A DNA stretch of 64,000 bases from an uncultured Veillonellaceae bacterium (GTDB lineage Bacteria; Bacillota; Negativicutes; Veillonellales; Veillonellaceae), in NCBI GenBank assembly GCA_945867815.1, contig CAMBIX010000006.1, positions 48,688 to 112,687 of the forward strand, in the 5' to 3' direction. Position numbers and translations under genes: made by a program. The notes below the pieces were generated by a model, which did no database searches, had not been told where the DNA came from, and was given only the letters and a program-made list of their open reading frames with translations. Position 1 is the first letter of the stretch; each line of letters starts with the position of its first letter. Positions 10,484 through 18,816 of the stretch are shown here, in pieces.

Positions 10484-10933
10484 CTATACTAAAAATAACC
10501 AGCAGAAGAATAAAACAATAATAATCAGCAAAATACCTAAAAAGACACGTTCTTGATTAGCTGTTTGACGGCGTCGTTCCCGCCGTCCTCGTCTCGTTAA
10601 TTCTTCTTTCTTTTCCTGCACCTTTTTGTGCTGTTCCAAGGCTTCTTTTGTCTCTCTCGGTGACTTACCAATATAACGTTTAATCGATATAGACGCATGA
10701 TCACCAACTACATTCTCATAATTAGCCACCAAGCGATTCGCATCTAAGCCTAAATATTGAGCATAATTACGAATAAATCCCTTACAGAACAAAGAAGCCT
10801 TAATTTCCTTATATTGGTCAGATTCTAATGCTGATAAATAGTTAATGCGAATATGCAAAGCATTCGCTGCATCCTGCAGAGTAATTCCCCGACGCTGTCG
10901 TTCTCGCCGTAATTCTTCTCCTACTGTTGCCAC
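10484..10933 (-). CDS. RodZ-like HTH membrane protein, short form
   Basis: A 149-aa protein with an N-terminal Xre-type helix-turn-helix (about 6-65; ERQRRGITLQDAANAL, then YKEIKASLFCKGFIRNYAQYLGLD, the RodZ-type HTH_25 pattern), a basic linker (TRRGRRERRRQ) and one transmembrane helix at the very C-terminus (about 130-148). It lacks the periplasmic domain of full RodZ (~330 aa). RodZ links MreB to the membrane; here the gene sits between ftsK and ygiQ, not in the mre cluster at 34-41 kb. Starts at GTG with TAGGAG upstream. Called RodZ-like; a plain membrane-bound regulator is possible. Confidence 0.75.
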   Translation of the reverse strand: MATVGEELRRERQRRGITLQDAANALHIRINYLSALESDQYKEIKASLFCKGFIRNYAQYLGLDANRLVANYENVVGDHASISIKRYIGKSPRETKEALEQHKKVQEKKEELTRRGRRERRRQTANQERVFLGILLIIIVLFFCWLFLV

Positions 10934-10951
10934 AATCTTCTCCTACCCTAT

Positions 10952-13831
10952 CTACTCATTTGTCTTTTTATTAAACAAAGCCTGTGCTTCTTCTTTTGAC
11001 ATTAAAATATCTCGTGCCTTACTTCCTTGATTAGGGCCTACAATACCTAATTCTTCCATAGTATCCACTAACCGAGCAGCCCTCGTATACCCAATACGGA
11101 ACCGTCGCTGCAACATAGATACAGAAGCCTGCCCCGAACTCATAACCAAATCAACGGCCCGTTCTAAATATTCGTCCTGTTCCGCTAAGGAATGATGAGC
11201 TTCTTCTGCTTCTGTCTCCTCTTCTTCCGCAATAACCGATGTATCATACGTAGCTTGTCCCTGTTTTTTTATAAAAGCAACCAAAGACTCTACTTCTTCA
11301 TCAGAAATAAAGGCACCTTGAATACGTAATGGCTTACTAGCACCAATTGGATTAAAGAGCATATCCCCTTTTCCTAATAATTTTTCGGCTCCTGCCATAT
11401 CAAGAATAGTACGGGAATCTACCTGCGTCGCCACAGCAAAAGAAATACGACTTGGAATATTGGCCTTAATCGTCCCTGTAATAACATTAACAGACGGTCT
11501 CTGCGTAGCAAGTACCATATGAATCCCCGCTGCTCGAGCCTTAGCAGCTAATCGATTAATCGATTCTTCCACATCAGGTGCCACTAACATTAAATCTGCC
11601 AATTCGTCAATAATAATCAAAATTAAAGGCATAGTCGTCTTAGGATACATCTCATTATATTTTTTTATATCACGAAGCCCAACTGTTGATAAGGTTCGAT
11701 AACGGGAATCCATTTCTCGTACAGCCCAGCGCAACACTGTCGCTGCCTTTTTCATATCAGTAACAACCGGCACCATTAAATGAGGGATACCATTATAAAC
11801 CGACAATTCCACCATCTTAGGATCGACTAAAATCAGTTTCACTTCTTCTGGCTTACGACTAAATAAGATGCTAGCAATCAAAGTATTTACGCAAACTGAT
11901 TTTCCTGAGCCCGTCGAACCAGCAACTAATAAATGAGGCATCTTAGCAAGGTCCGTAATGACAGCCTTACCTGCAATATCCTTACCAAGACCAACGGGAA
12001 TGCCTCCCTTAGCATACCTAAATTCATCGCTGTCAAGTACATCTCGTAAGTGCACAGCTGTAACAACCTTATTAGGCACTTCTATGCCAATGGCTGCTTT
12101 ACCAGGAATAGGTGCCTCCATACGAATGTCCGTAGCTGCCAAGTTCAATTTTAAGTCATCTGTTAAATTTAAGATGCGGCTTACCTTAGTACCCGGCGCT
12201 GGTTCCAATTCATACCTTGTAACTGTTGGACCTTGTGTTGCATTAACAACCTTAGCTGTAATGCCAAAACTCTTTAACGTTGATTCTAAGGTGACTGCAT
12301 TTTGCGCAATTTCCGATTGTGAAACGGTACCCTCTTCTCCCTTAGACAACATGGCTAACGGTGGATAGTGATACATAAGCTCAGCCCGTCTCGGCTGTCT
12401 CCCTTCCGTTGACACAGACACTTCCGCCATATCCGCCATCGTATCTTCTACGGCTTTTGGTACTAACGGTTCACTTATAGGTAACACACCTTCATTAGCG
12501 GTCTGCTCTATACCTGTAGTCCTAGATGGTGCCGGCCTTATACTTTCTTTTGCTAGGCTATCTGCCTCTCCCACTATGCCTTGTGCTAGCTCTTCTTTAT
12601 ATACCAGTTCTAATTCAGAAGACGCATAACTAGTCATTCCATCATCCATAGGTGGATACTGAGTAGACGATACTTCATCGCTAATATACGATTCTCTTCG
12701 ATACTTACTTGCTATATGTGGATTGGTTAGTCCCCTGTCTGATGACCAAACCTCTGCGTGATCATCTTCTACTGAATTATTCGCTACTAAACTATCTTCC
12801 TTCATCCAATCTACTGGCTCGTTATCATGCCACCTATCTTCTCCAGCTTCTTCCACCCTATCCATGAAAGACGTACTTTCATTACTACCATCTCTACGGC
12901 TATCTTCTACTGGGGTTACCGTCTCTTCTACAGCTGACATAGATTCTATCTCATGAGTTCCTGCATCCTTATAAGCAGATGATCTTAACGACTCATCATT
13001 GTTTTCTACTAATTGACTCTTACTTTCATTAGTTAAACCTTCTCCTTTGTATACCTTATCCTGCTCTTGATTATAAGCCCGTCGTTCTTGTCGTTCCTGT
13101 CGCTTCTGCTCCTGCCAATCTTCAATCCGTTCTTTTACATCATGTACATGTTCTTCAGCCGCTTCACGAACTCGCTCTATACCAGCAGCTGTATGTTTAC
13201 CCGCTTTATGAAGGCCTGTCCGTACGGATAATCTAAATATGCAAAAAAAAGCCGCCACAATAAGTCCCGTATCAAGAATAATAGCCCCAGCATTACCAAA
13301 AGTTCGCATCATATAGGCACATAAGCCACCAATTAAACCGCCATAATCAGCTAAGCGTGTCGTAGCAAATTCTTGATTCTCTGGCACACTCCATAAAGTA
13401 ATATAGGTAATTAATAAAATATAGAAAAAAGCGAACAAATACATGCGTCGTGTAATCACTAATTTTGTATCTGTCCAGCACATATAAAAGCCACCGGCAA
13501 ATAAGGTTAAAATAGGTATAAAGGCGGTAATACCAAAGCCATATTGAAACAAGCCAGTCCACAAACGACCTAAAGAACCTGCGGAATAGCCAAAGTCACC
13601 AACAAGTGCCATAACAGCTAATACACAAATAATAAGACCTTTTATTTCGCGTGGTATGGTAAAACTTGTTTGCTTCTTCTTAGTCTTTCGCGTCCGCTTT
13701 ATTGCTGTACCTCGTACAGACCGTTTAGCACTCGCCTTACTTGCTTCCGTTTTCTTTACAGATCGTCCAGCCTTTGCTTGTCCTCTTGTTGTCCGCTTTC
13801 TATCCGTACTTGTTCTCTTACTTTCTGACAT
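10952..13831 (-). CDS. ftsK: DNA translocase FtsK/SpoIIIE
   Basis: Septal DNA pump that clears chromosome DNA from the closing division site. The 959-aa protein has a basic N-terminus, four membrane helices (about 65-205), a long variable acidic linker (about 210-480), then the motor: Walker A GSTGSGKSVCVN near 642, Walker B LILIIIDELADLM near 738, and ATQRPSVNVITG. A winged-helix gamma domain (SMLQRRFRIGYTRAARLVD, about 890-955) recognises polar DNA motifs. The linker explains the length above the ~800 aa of SpoIIIE. An extended -10 promoter lies about 45-50 nt upstream. First gene of the run down to recX. Confidence 0.96.
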   Translation of the reverse strand: MSESKRTSTDRKRTTRGQAKAGRSVKKTEASKASAKRSVRGTAIKRTRKTKKKQTSFTIPREIKGLIICVLAVMALVGDFGYSAGSLGRLWTGLFQYGFGITAFIPILTLFAGGFYMCWTDTKLVITRRMYLFAFFYILLITYITLWSVPENQEFATTRLADYGGLIGGLCAYMMRTFGNAGAIILDTGLIVAAFFCIFRLSVRTGLHKAGKHTAAGIERVREAAEEHVHDVKERIEDWQEQKRQERQERRAYNQEQDKVYKGEGLTNESKSQLVENNDESLRSSAYKDAGTHEIESMSAVEETVTPVEDSRRDGSNESTSFMDRVEEAGEDRWHDNEPVDWMKEDSLVANNSVEDDHAEVWSSDRGLTNPHIASKYRRESYISDEVSSTQYPPMDDGMTSYASSELELVYKEELAQGIVGEADSLAKESIRPAPSRTTGIEQTANEGVLPISEPLVPKAVEDTMADMAEVSVSTEGRQPRRAELMYHYPPLAMLSKGEEGTVSQSEIAQNAVTLESTLKSFGITAKVVNATQGPTVTRYELEPAPGTKVSRILNLTDDLKLNLAATDIRMEAPIPGKAAIGIEVPNKVVTAVHLRDVLDSDEFRYAKGGIPVGLGKDIAGKAVITDLAKMPHLLVAGSTGSGKSVCVNTLIASILFSRKPEEVKLILVDPKMVELSVYNGIPHLMVPVVTDMKKAATVLRWAVREMDSRYRTLSTVGLRDIKKYNEMYPKTTMPLILIIIDELADLMLVAPDVEESINRLAAKARAAGIHMVLATQRPSVNVITGTIKANIPSRISFAVATQVDSRTILDMAGAEKLLGKGDMLFNPIGASKPLRIQGAFISDEEVESLVAFIKKQGQATYDTSVIAEEEETEAEEAHHSLAEQDEYLERAVDLVMSSGQASVSMLQRRFRIGYTRAARLVDTMEELGIVGPNQGSKARDILMSKEEAQALFNKKTNE

Positions 13832-13875
13832 CGTTACTCAATCTACCATCCCTCAAACTCGATTTATATAAAAAT

Positions 13876-13884
13876 ATTATAGCA
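13876..13884 (-). promoter_or_regulatory. Extended -10 promoter before ftsK
   Basis: Minus-strand TATGCTATAAT has a perfect -10 (13876-13881) and an upstream TG. No good -35 is seen at 16-18 nt, so this would be an extended -10 promoter. It is the only candidate found in the 111-bp gap between rarA and ftsK. Confidence 0.5.
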
Positions 13885-13942
13885 TAGAATACGTAAAAAT
13901 ATAATAGTAATATCGAACAAATGCCTGTTTTATTTTTTACTA

Positions 13943-15259
13943 TTAGAATTTACTATTAAAACCTTCAATCCTATTCTGCCAAGCTGATAACAATTCCTTT
14001 TCTTTTCCTCTTTTAAGACCAGTGTAATACGTATGTCCGATTAATTCATCTGGCAAATACTGCTGCTTTACATATCCTATTGGATACGCTTGTGGATATA
14101 AATAACCACTTCCATGGCCCAAGGCCTTAGCCCCCTTATAATGAGCATCTTTCAAATGATTAGGCACCTGTCCCTGTACACCATGTCGTACTTCTTCAAG
14201 AGCACTATCAATAGCCACATAGGAACTGTTGCTCTTAGGCGCTAACGCCACATATAAGGCAGCCTCCGACAAAATAATTCGTGCTTCAGGAAAACCTACC
14301 ATATGAGCAGCCTGTGCCGCACTGGTAGCTAACATTAAAGCCTGTGGATCTGCTAATCCTACATCTTCAGCTGCACAAATCATAATTCGACGGGCAATAA
14401 AAACAGGATCCTCCCCCGCCTCAATCATACGAGCCAAATAATAAGAAACGGCTTGTGGATCCGAGCCACGCATACTTTTAATAAAAGCAGAAATCGTATC
14501 ATAATGATTATCGCCTTTCTTATCGTAAGAATAAATACGCTGACCCAAAACTTTCTCTATAAGAGCCGTATCTAATCTACCGCCCACTGTCACCAAAGCT
14601 GCCGCCTGTTCCAGTATATTTAAGGCCATACGGGCATCCCCGTTAACAAAACGGCCTATATCTTCTAATACCTCATCAGACGCCTCTATTTTTTTAGCAC
14701 CTAAGCCTTTATCTGTATCAATAAGAGCTCGTCGCAAAATACGACCAATCGCTTCCGGAGACAAAGTCTCTAGTGTAATCAATCGGAGTCTTGACAATAA
14801 TGGCCGATTTACTTCAAAAAAAGGATTTTCCGTCGTCGCCCCAATTAAAATAATGCTTCCATCCTCAACTGACGGTAATAGCACATCCTGTTGCCCCTTA
14901 TTAAAACGATGAATTTCATCTAAAAATAAAATCGTCCGTTGCTGGAAAGACAAAATATACTTTCTCGCCTCTTCAATGCATTTACGGAGCTCCGTCGTCC
15001 CCGTATTCGTAGCATTTAAATTAATGAAACGGCTGTGTGTAATCTCAGCGATAACACGAGCCAAAGTCGTCTTCCCTGTCCCTGATGGCCCATAAAATAG
15101 CAAAGAAGGAATTGCATCCTCCTCAATCATACGCCGCAAAAAACTATTTGGTCCAACAACCTCCTCCTGCCCTTGAAAATCCTCTAGCCGAGTAGGCCGC
15201 ATACGAACAGCCAAAGGCTCAAACCGCTTCGTCTCTACTTCATCAAATAAACTGTCCAT
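13943..15259 (-). CDS. rarA: Replication-associated recombination protein RarA (MgsA)
   Basis: AAA+ ATPase related to clamp-loader subunits, acting at stalled forks and single-stranded gaps. The 438-aa protein has LFYGPSGTGKTTLA (Walker A), ILFLDEIHRFNKGQQD (Walker B), the ATTENPFFEVN sensor segment and LLSRLRLITL. The C-terminal tetramerisation region contains the family's ARRIMICAAEDVGLADPQAL and VPNHLKDAHYKGAK. I favour the ATG at 15259 (MDSLFDE) over a GTG two codons earlier. It lies next to aspS and 6S RNA as in Bacillus. The upstream region is occupied by a palindromic repeat whose end carries a TATAAT-like sequence facing the gene. Confidence 0.95.
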   Translation of the reverse strand: MDSLFDEVETKRFEPLAVRMRPTRLEDFQGQEEVVGPNSFLRRMIEEDAIPSLLFYGPSGTGKTTLARVIAEITHSRFINLNATNTGTTELRKCIEEARKYILSFQQRTILFLDEIHRFNKGQQDVLLPSVEDGSIILIGATTENPFFEVNRPLLSRLRLITLETLSPEAIGRILRRALIDTDKGLGAKKIEASDEVLEDIGRFVNGDARMALNILEQAAALVTVGGRLDTALIEKVLGQRIYSYDKKGDNHYDTISAFIKSMRGSDPQAVSYYLARMIEAGEDPVFIARRIMICAAEDVGLADPQALMLATSAAQAAHMVGFPEARIILSEAALYVALAPKSNSSYVAIDSALEEVRHGVQGQVPNHLKDAHYKGAKALGHGSGYLYPQAYPIGYVKQQYLPDELIGHTYYTGLKRGKEKELLSAWQNRIEGFNSKF

Positions 15260-15306
15260 ACACACCTACCCACTTTCTATATAAAAACGATTCTTTTTCT
15301 ATTTAA

Positions 15307-15456
15307 TTATAATCTCGTCAAAATAAGCTTATTAAATCTATGATGCAAAGAGGCGAGCCTTTGCTTCTCGTTAAAGAGCCTTACGAAGTATCAGCTCGCG
15401 AGAGAAGCAAAGGCTCACCTCTTATCCCATCTAAATAATATGTGACGAGATTATAA
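15307..15456. repeat. 150-bp palindromic element (MITE-like) with hairpin A1 inside
   Basis: The ends are perfect 14-bp terminal inverted repeats (15307-15320 and 15443-15456), and most of the interior also pairs imperfectly, so the whole element can form one long hairpin. Its centre (15348-15423) is hairpin family A: a 21-bp stem with one mismatch capped by the conserved loop at 15370-15401. The right end abuts the T-run of the 6S RNA gene. No coding capacity. Origin as a mobile repeat is inferred. Confidence 0.7.
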
Positions 15457-15634
15457 AAATCCCCACCATGCCGTTATAATATCGCGCCTTGATCCTGCAA
15501 GGCCAAGTGGGTGCCCTCCTTATGACATTGCTTACATATTACATGCCTCACGCCATCATAAGAGTTCCAGGCTCCCTGATTTAAAGTGTTAGCTCAAAAC
15601 TGCGATACCTCACGCACACAGCAGGGGTTTTCTT
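15457..15634 (-). ncRNA. ssrS: 6S RNA
   Basis: Regulatory RNA that mimics an open promoter and binds sigma-70-type RNA polymerase. Evidence: a strong promoter predicts a start near 15634 and a transcript of about 178 nt, the right size. The ends pair through CCCC near the 5' end and GGGG before a terminal T-run, with TATCGC/GCGATA further in. A large asymmetric bubble follows, with a short CCTTG/CAAGG hairpin on its 3' side, and an apical arm includes CTTATGA/TCATAAG. The position between aspS and rarA matches Bacillus subtilis bsrA (between aspS and yrvM). No ORF competes. The 3' end is approximate. Confidence 0.75.
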
Positions 15635-15640
15635 GCTATT

Positions 15641-15669
15641 ATAATAGCATTTATTACCTACTCAGTCAA
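15641..15669 (-). promoter_or_regulatory. Promoter of 6S RNA
   Basis: On the minus strand TTGACT (15664-15669), 17-nt spacer, TATTAT (15641-15646); a TATAAT also overlaps at 15638-15643. It starts right after the aspS terminator. Confidence 0.7.
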
Positions 15670-15672
15670 CGT

Positions 15673-15710
15673 AAAAAGGCGGTTACCACTAGGGTTCAAC
15701 CGCCTTTTAC
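15673..15710 (-). terminator. Intrinsic terminator after aspS
   Basis: Eleven-bp stem (15674-15684 with 15698-15708), 13-nt loop, ending in a run of T on the minus strand. Ends the recJ-aspS unit. Confidence 0.85.
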
Positions 15711-15740
15711 AAGCATTCACTTACCTTCAATAAGTAAACC

Positions 15741-17546
15741 TTATACTAACTTTTCTTTTGGATTATCTACCTTAATATGTAATTCTCTCAACTGTTTTGG
15801 TGCGACTTCCGATGGTGCCTGACACATCAAATCAGATGCACTCTGTGTCTTAGGAAAGGCAATAACATCACGAATAGAATTACGCTTAGCCATAAGCATA
15901 ACCAAACGGTCTAGACCAAAGGCACACCCTCCATGTGGAGGTGCCCCAAACTTAAAGGCATCTAACATAAAGCCAAACTTAGCTCGGCTTTCTTCTTCTG
16001 TAAGCCCAATCGCCTTAAATACCTTTTCCTGTACATCTGACTGGTAGATACGCATACTGCCACCACCAATTTCAACGCCATTCAAAACCATATCATAAGC
16101 AATGGCCTTAACAGATGCTGGATCACTTTCTAACTTATCCAAATCTTCTTCTCGTGGCATAGTAAACGGATGATGCATAGCTACATAACGTTTTTCTTCT
16201 TCGCTATATTCAAACATAGGGAAGTCTGTTACCCAAGTAAAGGCCAACTTATTTTCATCAATCATGTTCATGCGGCGAGCCATTTCTAAACGAAGTTCAC
16301 CTAAAGCACGCGTAACAACAGCTGGTTTATCAGCAATCATCAACAACAAGTCCCCTGGCTGGGCATTCATAGCCTTGCCGATATTACGAATCGTATCTTC
16401 ACCTAAGAACTTCATAATCTGAGACTTAATGCTGCCGTCTTCATTAAAGCAAGCCCAAGCAAGCCCTTTTGCACCAAACTGCCCAACATAATCAACAAGA
16501 TCATCTAATTCACGACGAGGAATACCTGCATCGCCTGGTACGATAATCCCTTTAACAACCCCGCCTTTTTCAATAACGGAACGGAATACCTTAAATTCTG
16601 TATCTTTAACAAATTCAGTAACATTACTAAATTCCATACCAAAACGCAAATCCGGTTTGTCACTGCCATACTTGTCCATAGCTTCATCCCATGTAATACG
16701 AGGCATTGGTACTGGCGTTTCCACACCCATAGTTGTCTTGAATACATGGTGAATCATATTTTCCAACATGCTAAGCATTTGTTCTTGGTCAACAAAGCTC
16801 ATTTCAAGGTCCATCTGAGTAAATTCTGGCTGACGGTCTGCACGCAAGTCTTCATCACGGAAGCAGCGTACAATCTGGAAATACTTTTCATAACCAGCCA
16901 CCATTAAAATTTGTTTGAAAATCTGTGGTGATTGAGGTAAGGCATAAAAAGCACCGGCATTAACACGAGATGGTACTAAATAGTCACGAGCCCCTTCTGG
17001 TGTACTCTTTGTTAGCATTGGTGTCTCGATTTCAAGGAAGTCATGAGAATCGAAATAATCGCGCATAGCCTTCGTTACCTTATGACGAAGAATTAAATTC
17101 TTCTGCATTTCCGGACGACGTAAGTCTAAATACCGATATTTTAAACGGATATTTTCATCAACATCGATATTATCCTGAATATAGAAAGGTGGTGTTTTAG
17201 CTGCATTCAATACACGCAATTCATCGCAATATACTTCATAATGACCTGTTGCTAAATTTGGATTAATCGCTTCTTGGTCACGTTTAGATACTTTACCACG
17301 AACGCAAAGTACATATTCATTACGTACATCTTCTGCCTTATGAAAGGAATCCATATCATGGTCTGGAGAAGCTACTACTTGTACAACACCTGAACGATCA
17401 CGCAAATCAATAAATATCAATCCACCATGATCTCGACGCCGTTCCACCCAGCCGCAGAGGACAACCTCTTTGCCTACCTCCGCTTCACTAATGGTGCCGC
17501 AGTTATTTGTACGCTGCAAGCCTTTCATTGTTTCCATTCTTGTCAT
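15741..17546 (-). CDS. aspS: Aspartyl-tRNA synthetase
   Basis: Class II aminoacyl-tRNA synthetase of bacterial type (601 aa). An N-terminal OB-fold anticodon-binding domain (VVLCGWVERRRDHGGLIFIDLRD) is followed by motif 2 (CFRDEDLRADRQPEFTQMD), a GAD insertion domain in the middle (about 290-420) and motif 3 (GCAFGLDRLVMLM) near 535. No T-box leader precedes it; it overlaps the hisS stop by 4 nt (ATGA), so expression comes from the upstream operon. Many bacteria of this group lack AsnRS and use a non-discriminating AspRS with GatCAB; that cannot be decided here. Confidence 0.97.
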   Translation of the reverse strand: MTRMETMKGLQRTNNCGTISEAEVGKEVVLCGWVERRRDHGGLIFIDLRDRSGVVQVVASPDHDMDSFHKAEDVRNEYVLCVRGKVSKRDQEAINPNLATGHYEVYCDELRVLNAAKTPPFYIQDNIDVDENIRLKYRYLDLRRPEMQKNLILRHKVTKAMRDYFDSHDFLEIETPMLTKSTPEGARDYLVPSRVNAGAFYALPQSPQIFKQILMVAGYEKYFQIVRCFRDEDLRADRQPEFTQMDLEMSFVDQEQMLSMLENMIHHVFKTTMGVETPVPMPRITWDEAMDKYGSDKPDLRFGMEFSNVTEFVKDTEFKVFRSVIEKGGVVKGIIVPGDAGIPRRELDDLVDYVGQFGAKGLAWACFNEDGSIKSQIMKFLGEDTIRNIGKAMNAQPGDLLLMIADKPAVVTRALGELRLEMARRMNMIDENKLAFTWVTDFPMFEYSEEEKRYVAMHHPFTMPREEDLDKLESDPASVKAIAYDMVLNGVEIGGGSMRIYQSDVQEKVFKAIGLTEEESRAKFGFMLDAFKFGAPPHGGCAFGLDRLVMLMAKRNSIRDVIAFPKTQSASDLMCQAPSEVAPKQLRELHIKVDNPKEKLV

Positions 17547-18814
17547 CCTTTCACTAACGAACTAATTTTATCAATTACATCGGCCAAGGCGATTGTTTCT
17601 TGTTCACTCGTATCCATAAAACGTAATACGGCTTCTCCCCGCTGTAATTCGTCATCACCCACTATAATAACATATTTTGCATGAATTTTGTTAGCATGTT
17701 TTAATTGGCTCTTCATGCTCTTATTTTCTACATCCATAGCTACTTGGCAGTTCATACTGCGTAAGGCCGTTACCATGGCAAATGCTTTCTGCCGTGCAGC
17801 TTCACCTAGAGCCACAATATAAGCCTTTTTTTCTTCTTCTGGTTTAGGCAATAGGTCTTGTTTTTCAAGTGCTAACAAGACACGTTCCATACCCATAGCA
17901 AAGCCAATAGCCGGCGTATGTGGTCCCCCTAACTGTTCCACTAAGCCATCATAACGACCGCCACCAGCAATCGCGCTTTGTGCGCCCAATGGAGTATACT
18001 GCACTTCAAAAGCCGTCTTTGTATAATAATCAAGGCCACGTACCAAACGCGGATTAATAACAAAAGGCACCTTAGCAATAGTCAAGTATTTTTTTACAGT
18101 TTCAAAATGATCATGACAATCTTCACAAAGATTTTCATGTATTTCTGGTGCCCCTATGGACAACTTCTTACAAGTTTCATTCTTACAATCCAAGATACGA
18201 AGCGGATTTTTATACAAACGATTTTGACAATCTTCACACAATTCTTCTTTTTTCGGTTCAAAGAAGGTAATTAATTTTTCGCGATAAGCTGGCCGGCAAT
18301 GAGGACAGCCTACAGAATTCACTTCTACATTTAAATCAGCCAATCCTAAGCTCTGGAAGAACTGAACAATCATCGTAATCATTTCCGCATCCGTTACAGC
18401 CGACTGCGAACCTAACACTTCTGCCCCAAACTGATGAAACTCACGATAACGGCCTGCTTGTGGTTTATCATGACGGAACATAGACCCTATATAGAACCAC
18501 TTAGTTAAGGTTTCCTGTCCATAAATCTTATTTTCTAGGTAAGCCCGCACAGCTGATGCCGTATTTTCCGGACGCAAAGTAAAGGTCTTATCCTTATCAT
18601 CACCAGTAGGGAAGGTGTACATTTCCTTCTGTACCACATCCGTTGTTTCCCCAATGCCACGCAAAAACAACCGCGTATCTTCAAAAATTGGCGTGCGAAT
18701 CTCCTGAAAACCATAGGTAGCAGCCAATTGCCGCATCTTCTTTTCCAAAGCTTGCCAATACCCAACAGTACTTGGCAAAATATCCTGTGTTCCTCTTGGA
18801 CGTTGTATAGCCAT
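17543..18814 (-). CDS. hisS: Histidyl-tRNA synthetase
   Basis: Class II synthetase charging tRNA-His. The 423-aa protein begins MAIQRPRGTQDILP; motif 2 region FRHDKPQAGRYREFHQFG, the histidine-binding RGLDYYTKTAFEV, GGGRYDGL, and motif 3 IGFAMGMERVLLAL are all present, followed by the C-terminal anticodon domain. I place the start at the ATG at 18814 (GGGAGG 7 nt upstream) rather than the TTG at 18829, which lies inside that Shine-Dalgarno. A cysteine-rich insertion (CPHCRPAYREK, CEDCQNRLYKN, CEDCHDHFE) is present, as in several Firmicutes. It begins 2 nt after hemZ. Confidence 0.97.
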   Translation of the reverse strand: MAIQRPRGTQDILPSTVGYWQALEKKMRQLAATYGFQEIRTPIFEDTRLFLRGIGETTDVVQKEMYTFPTGDDKDKTFTLRPENTASAVRAYLENKIYGQETLTKWFYIGSMFRHDKPQAGRYREFHQFGAEVLGSQSAVTDAEMITMIVQFFQSLGLADLNVEVNSVGCPHCRPAYREKLITFFEPKKEELCEDCQNRLYKNPLRILDCKNETCKKLSIGAPEIHENLCEDCHDHFETVKKYLTIAKVPFVINPRLVRGLDYYTKTAFEVQYTPLGAQSAIAGGGRYDGLVEQLGGPHTPAIGFAMGMERVLLALEKQDLLPKPEEEKKAYIVALGEAARQKAFAMVTALRSMNCQVAMDVENKSMKSQLKHANKIHAKYVIIVGDDELQRGEAVLRFMDTSEQETIALADVIDKISSLVKG

Positions 18815-18816
18815 TA

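Noticed and set aside
15586..15822. 78-aa plus-strand ORF across the 6S region
   Set aside because: Overlaps the 6S RNA gene, the aspS terminator and the aspS 3' end; low-complexity translation without a ribosome site.
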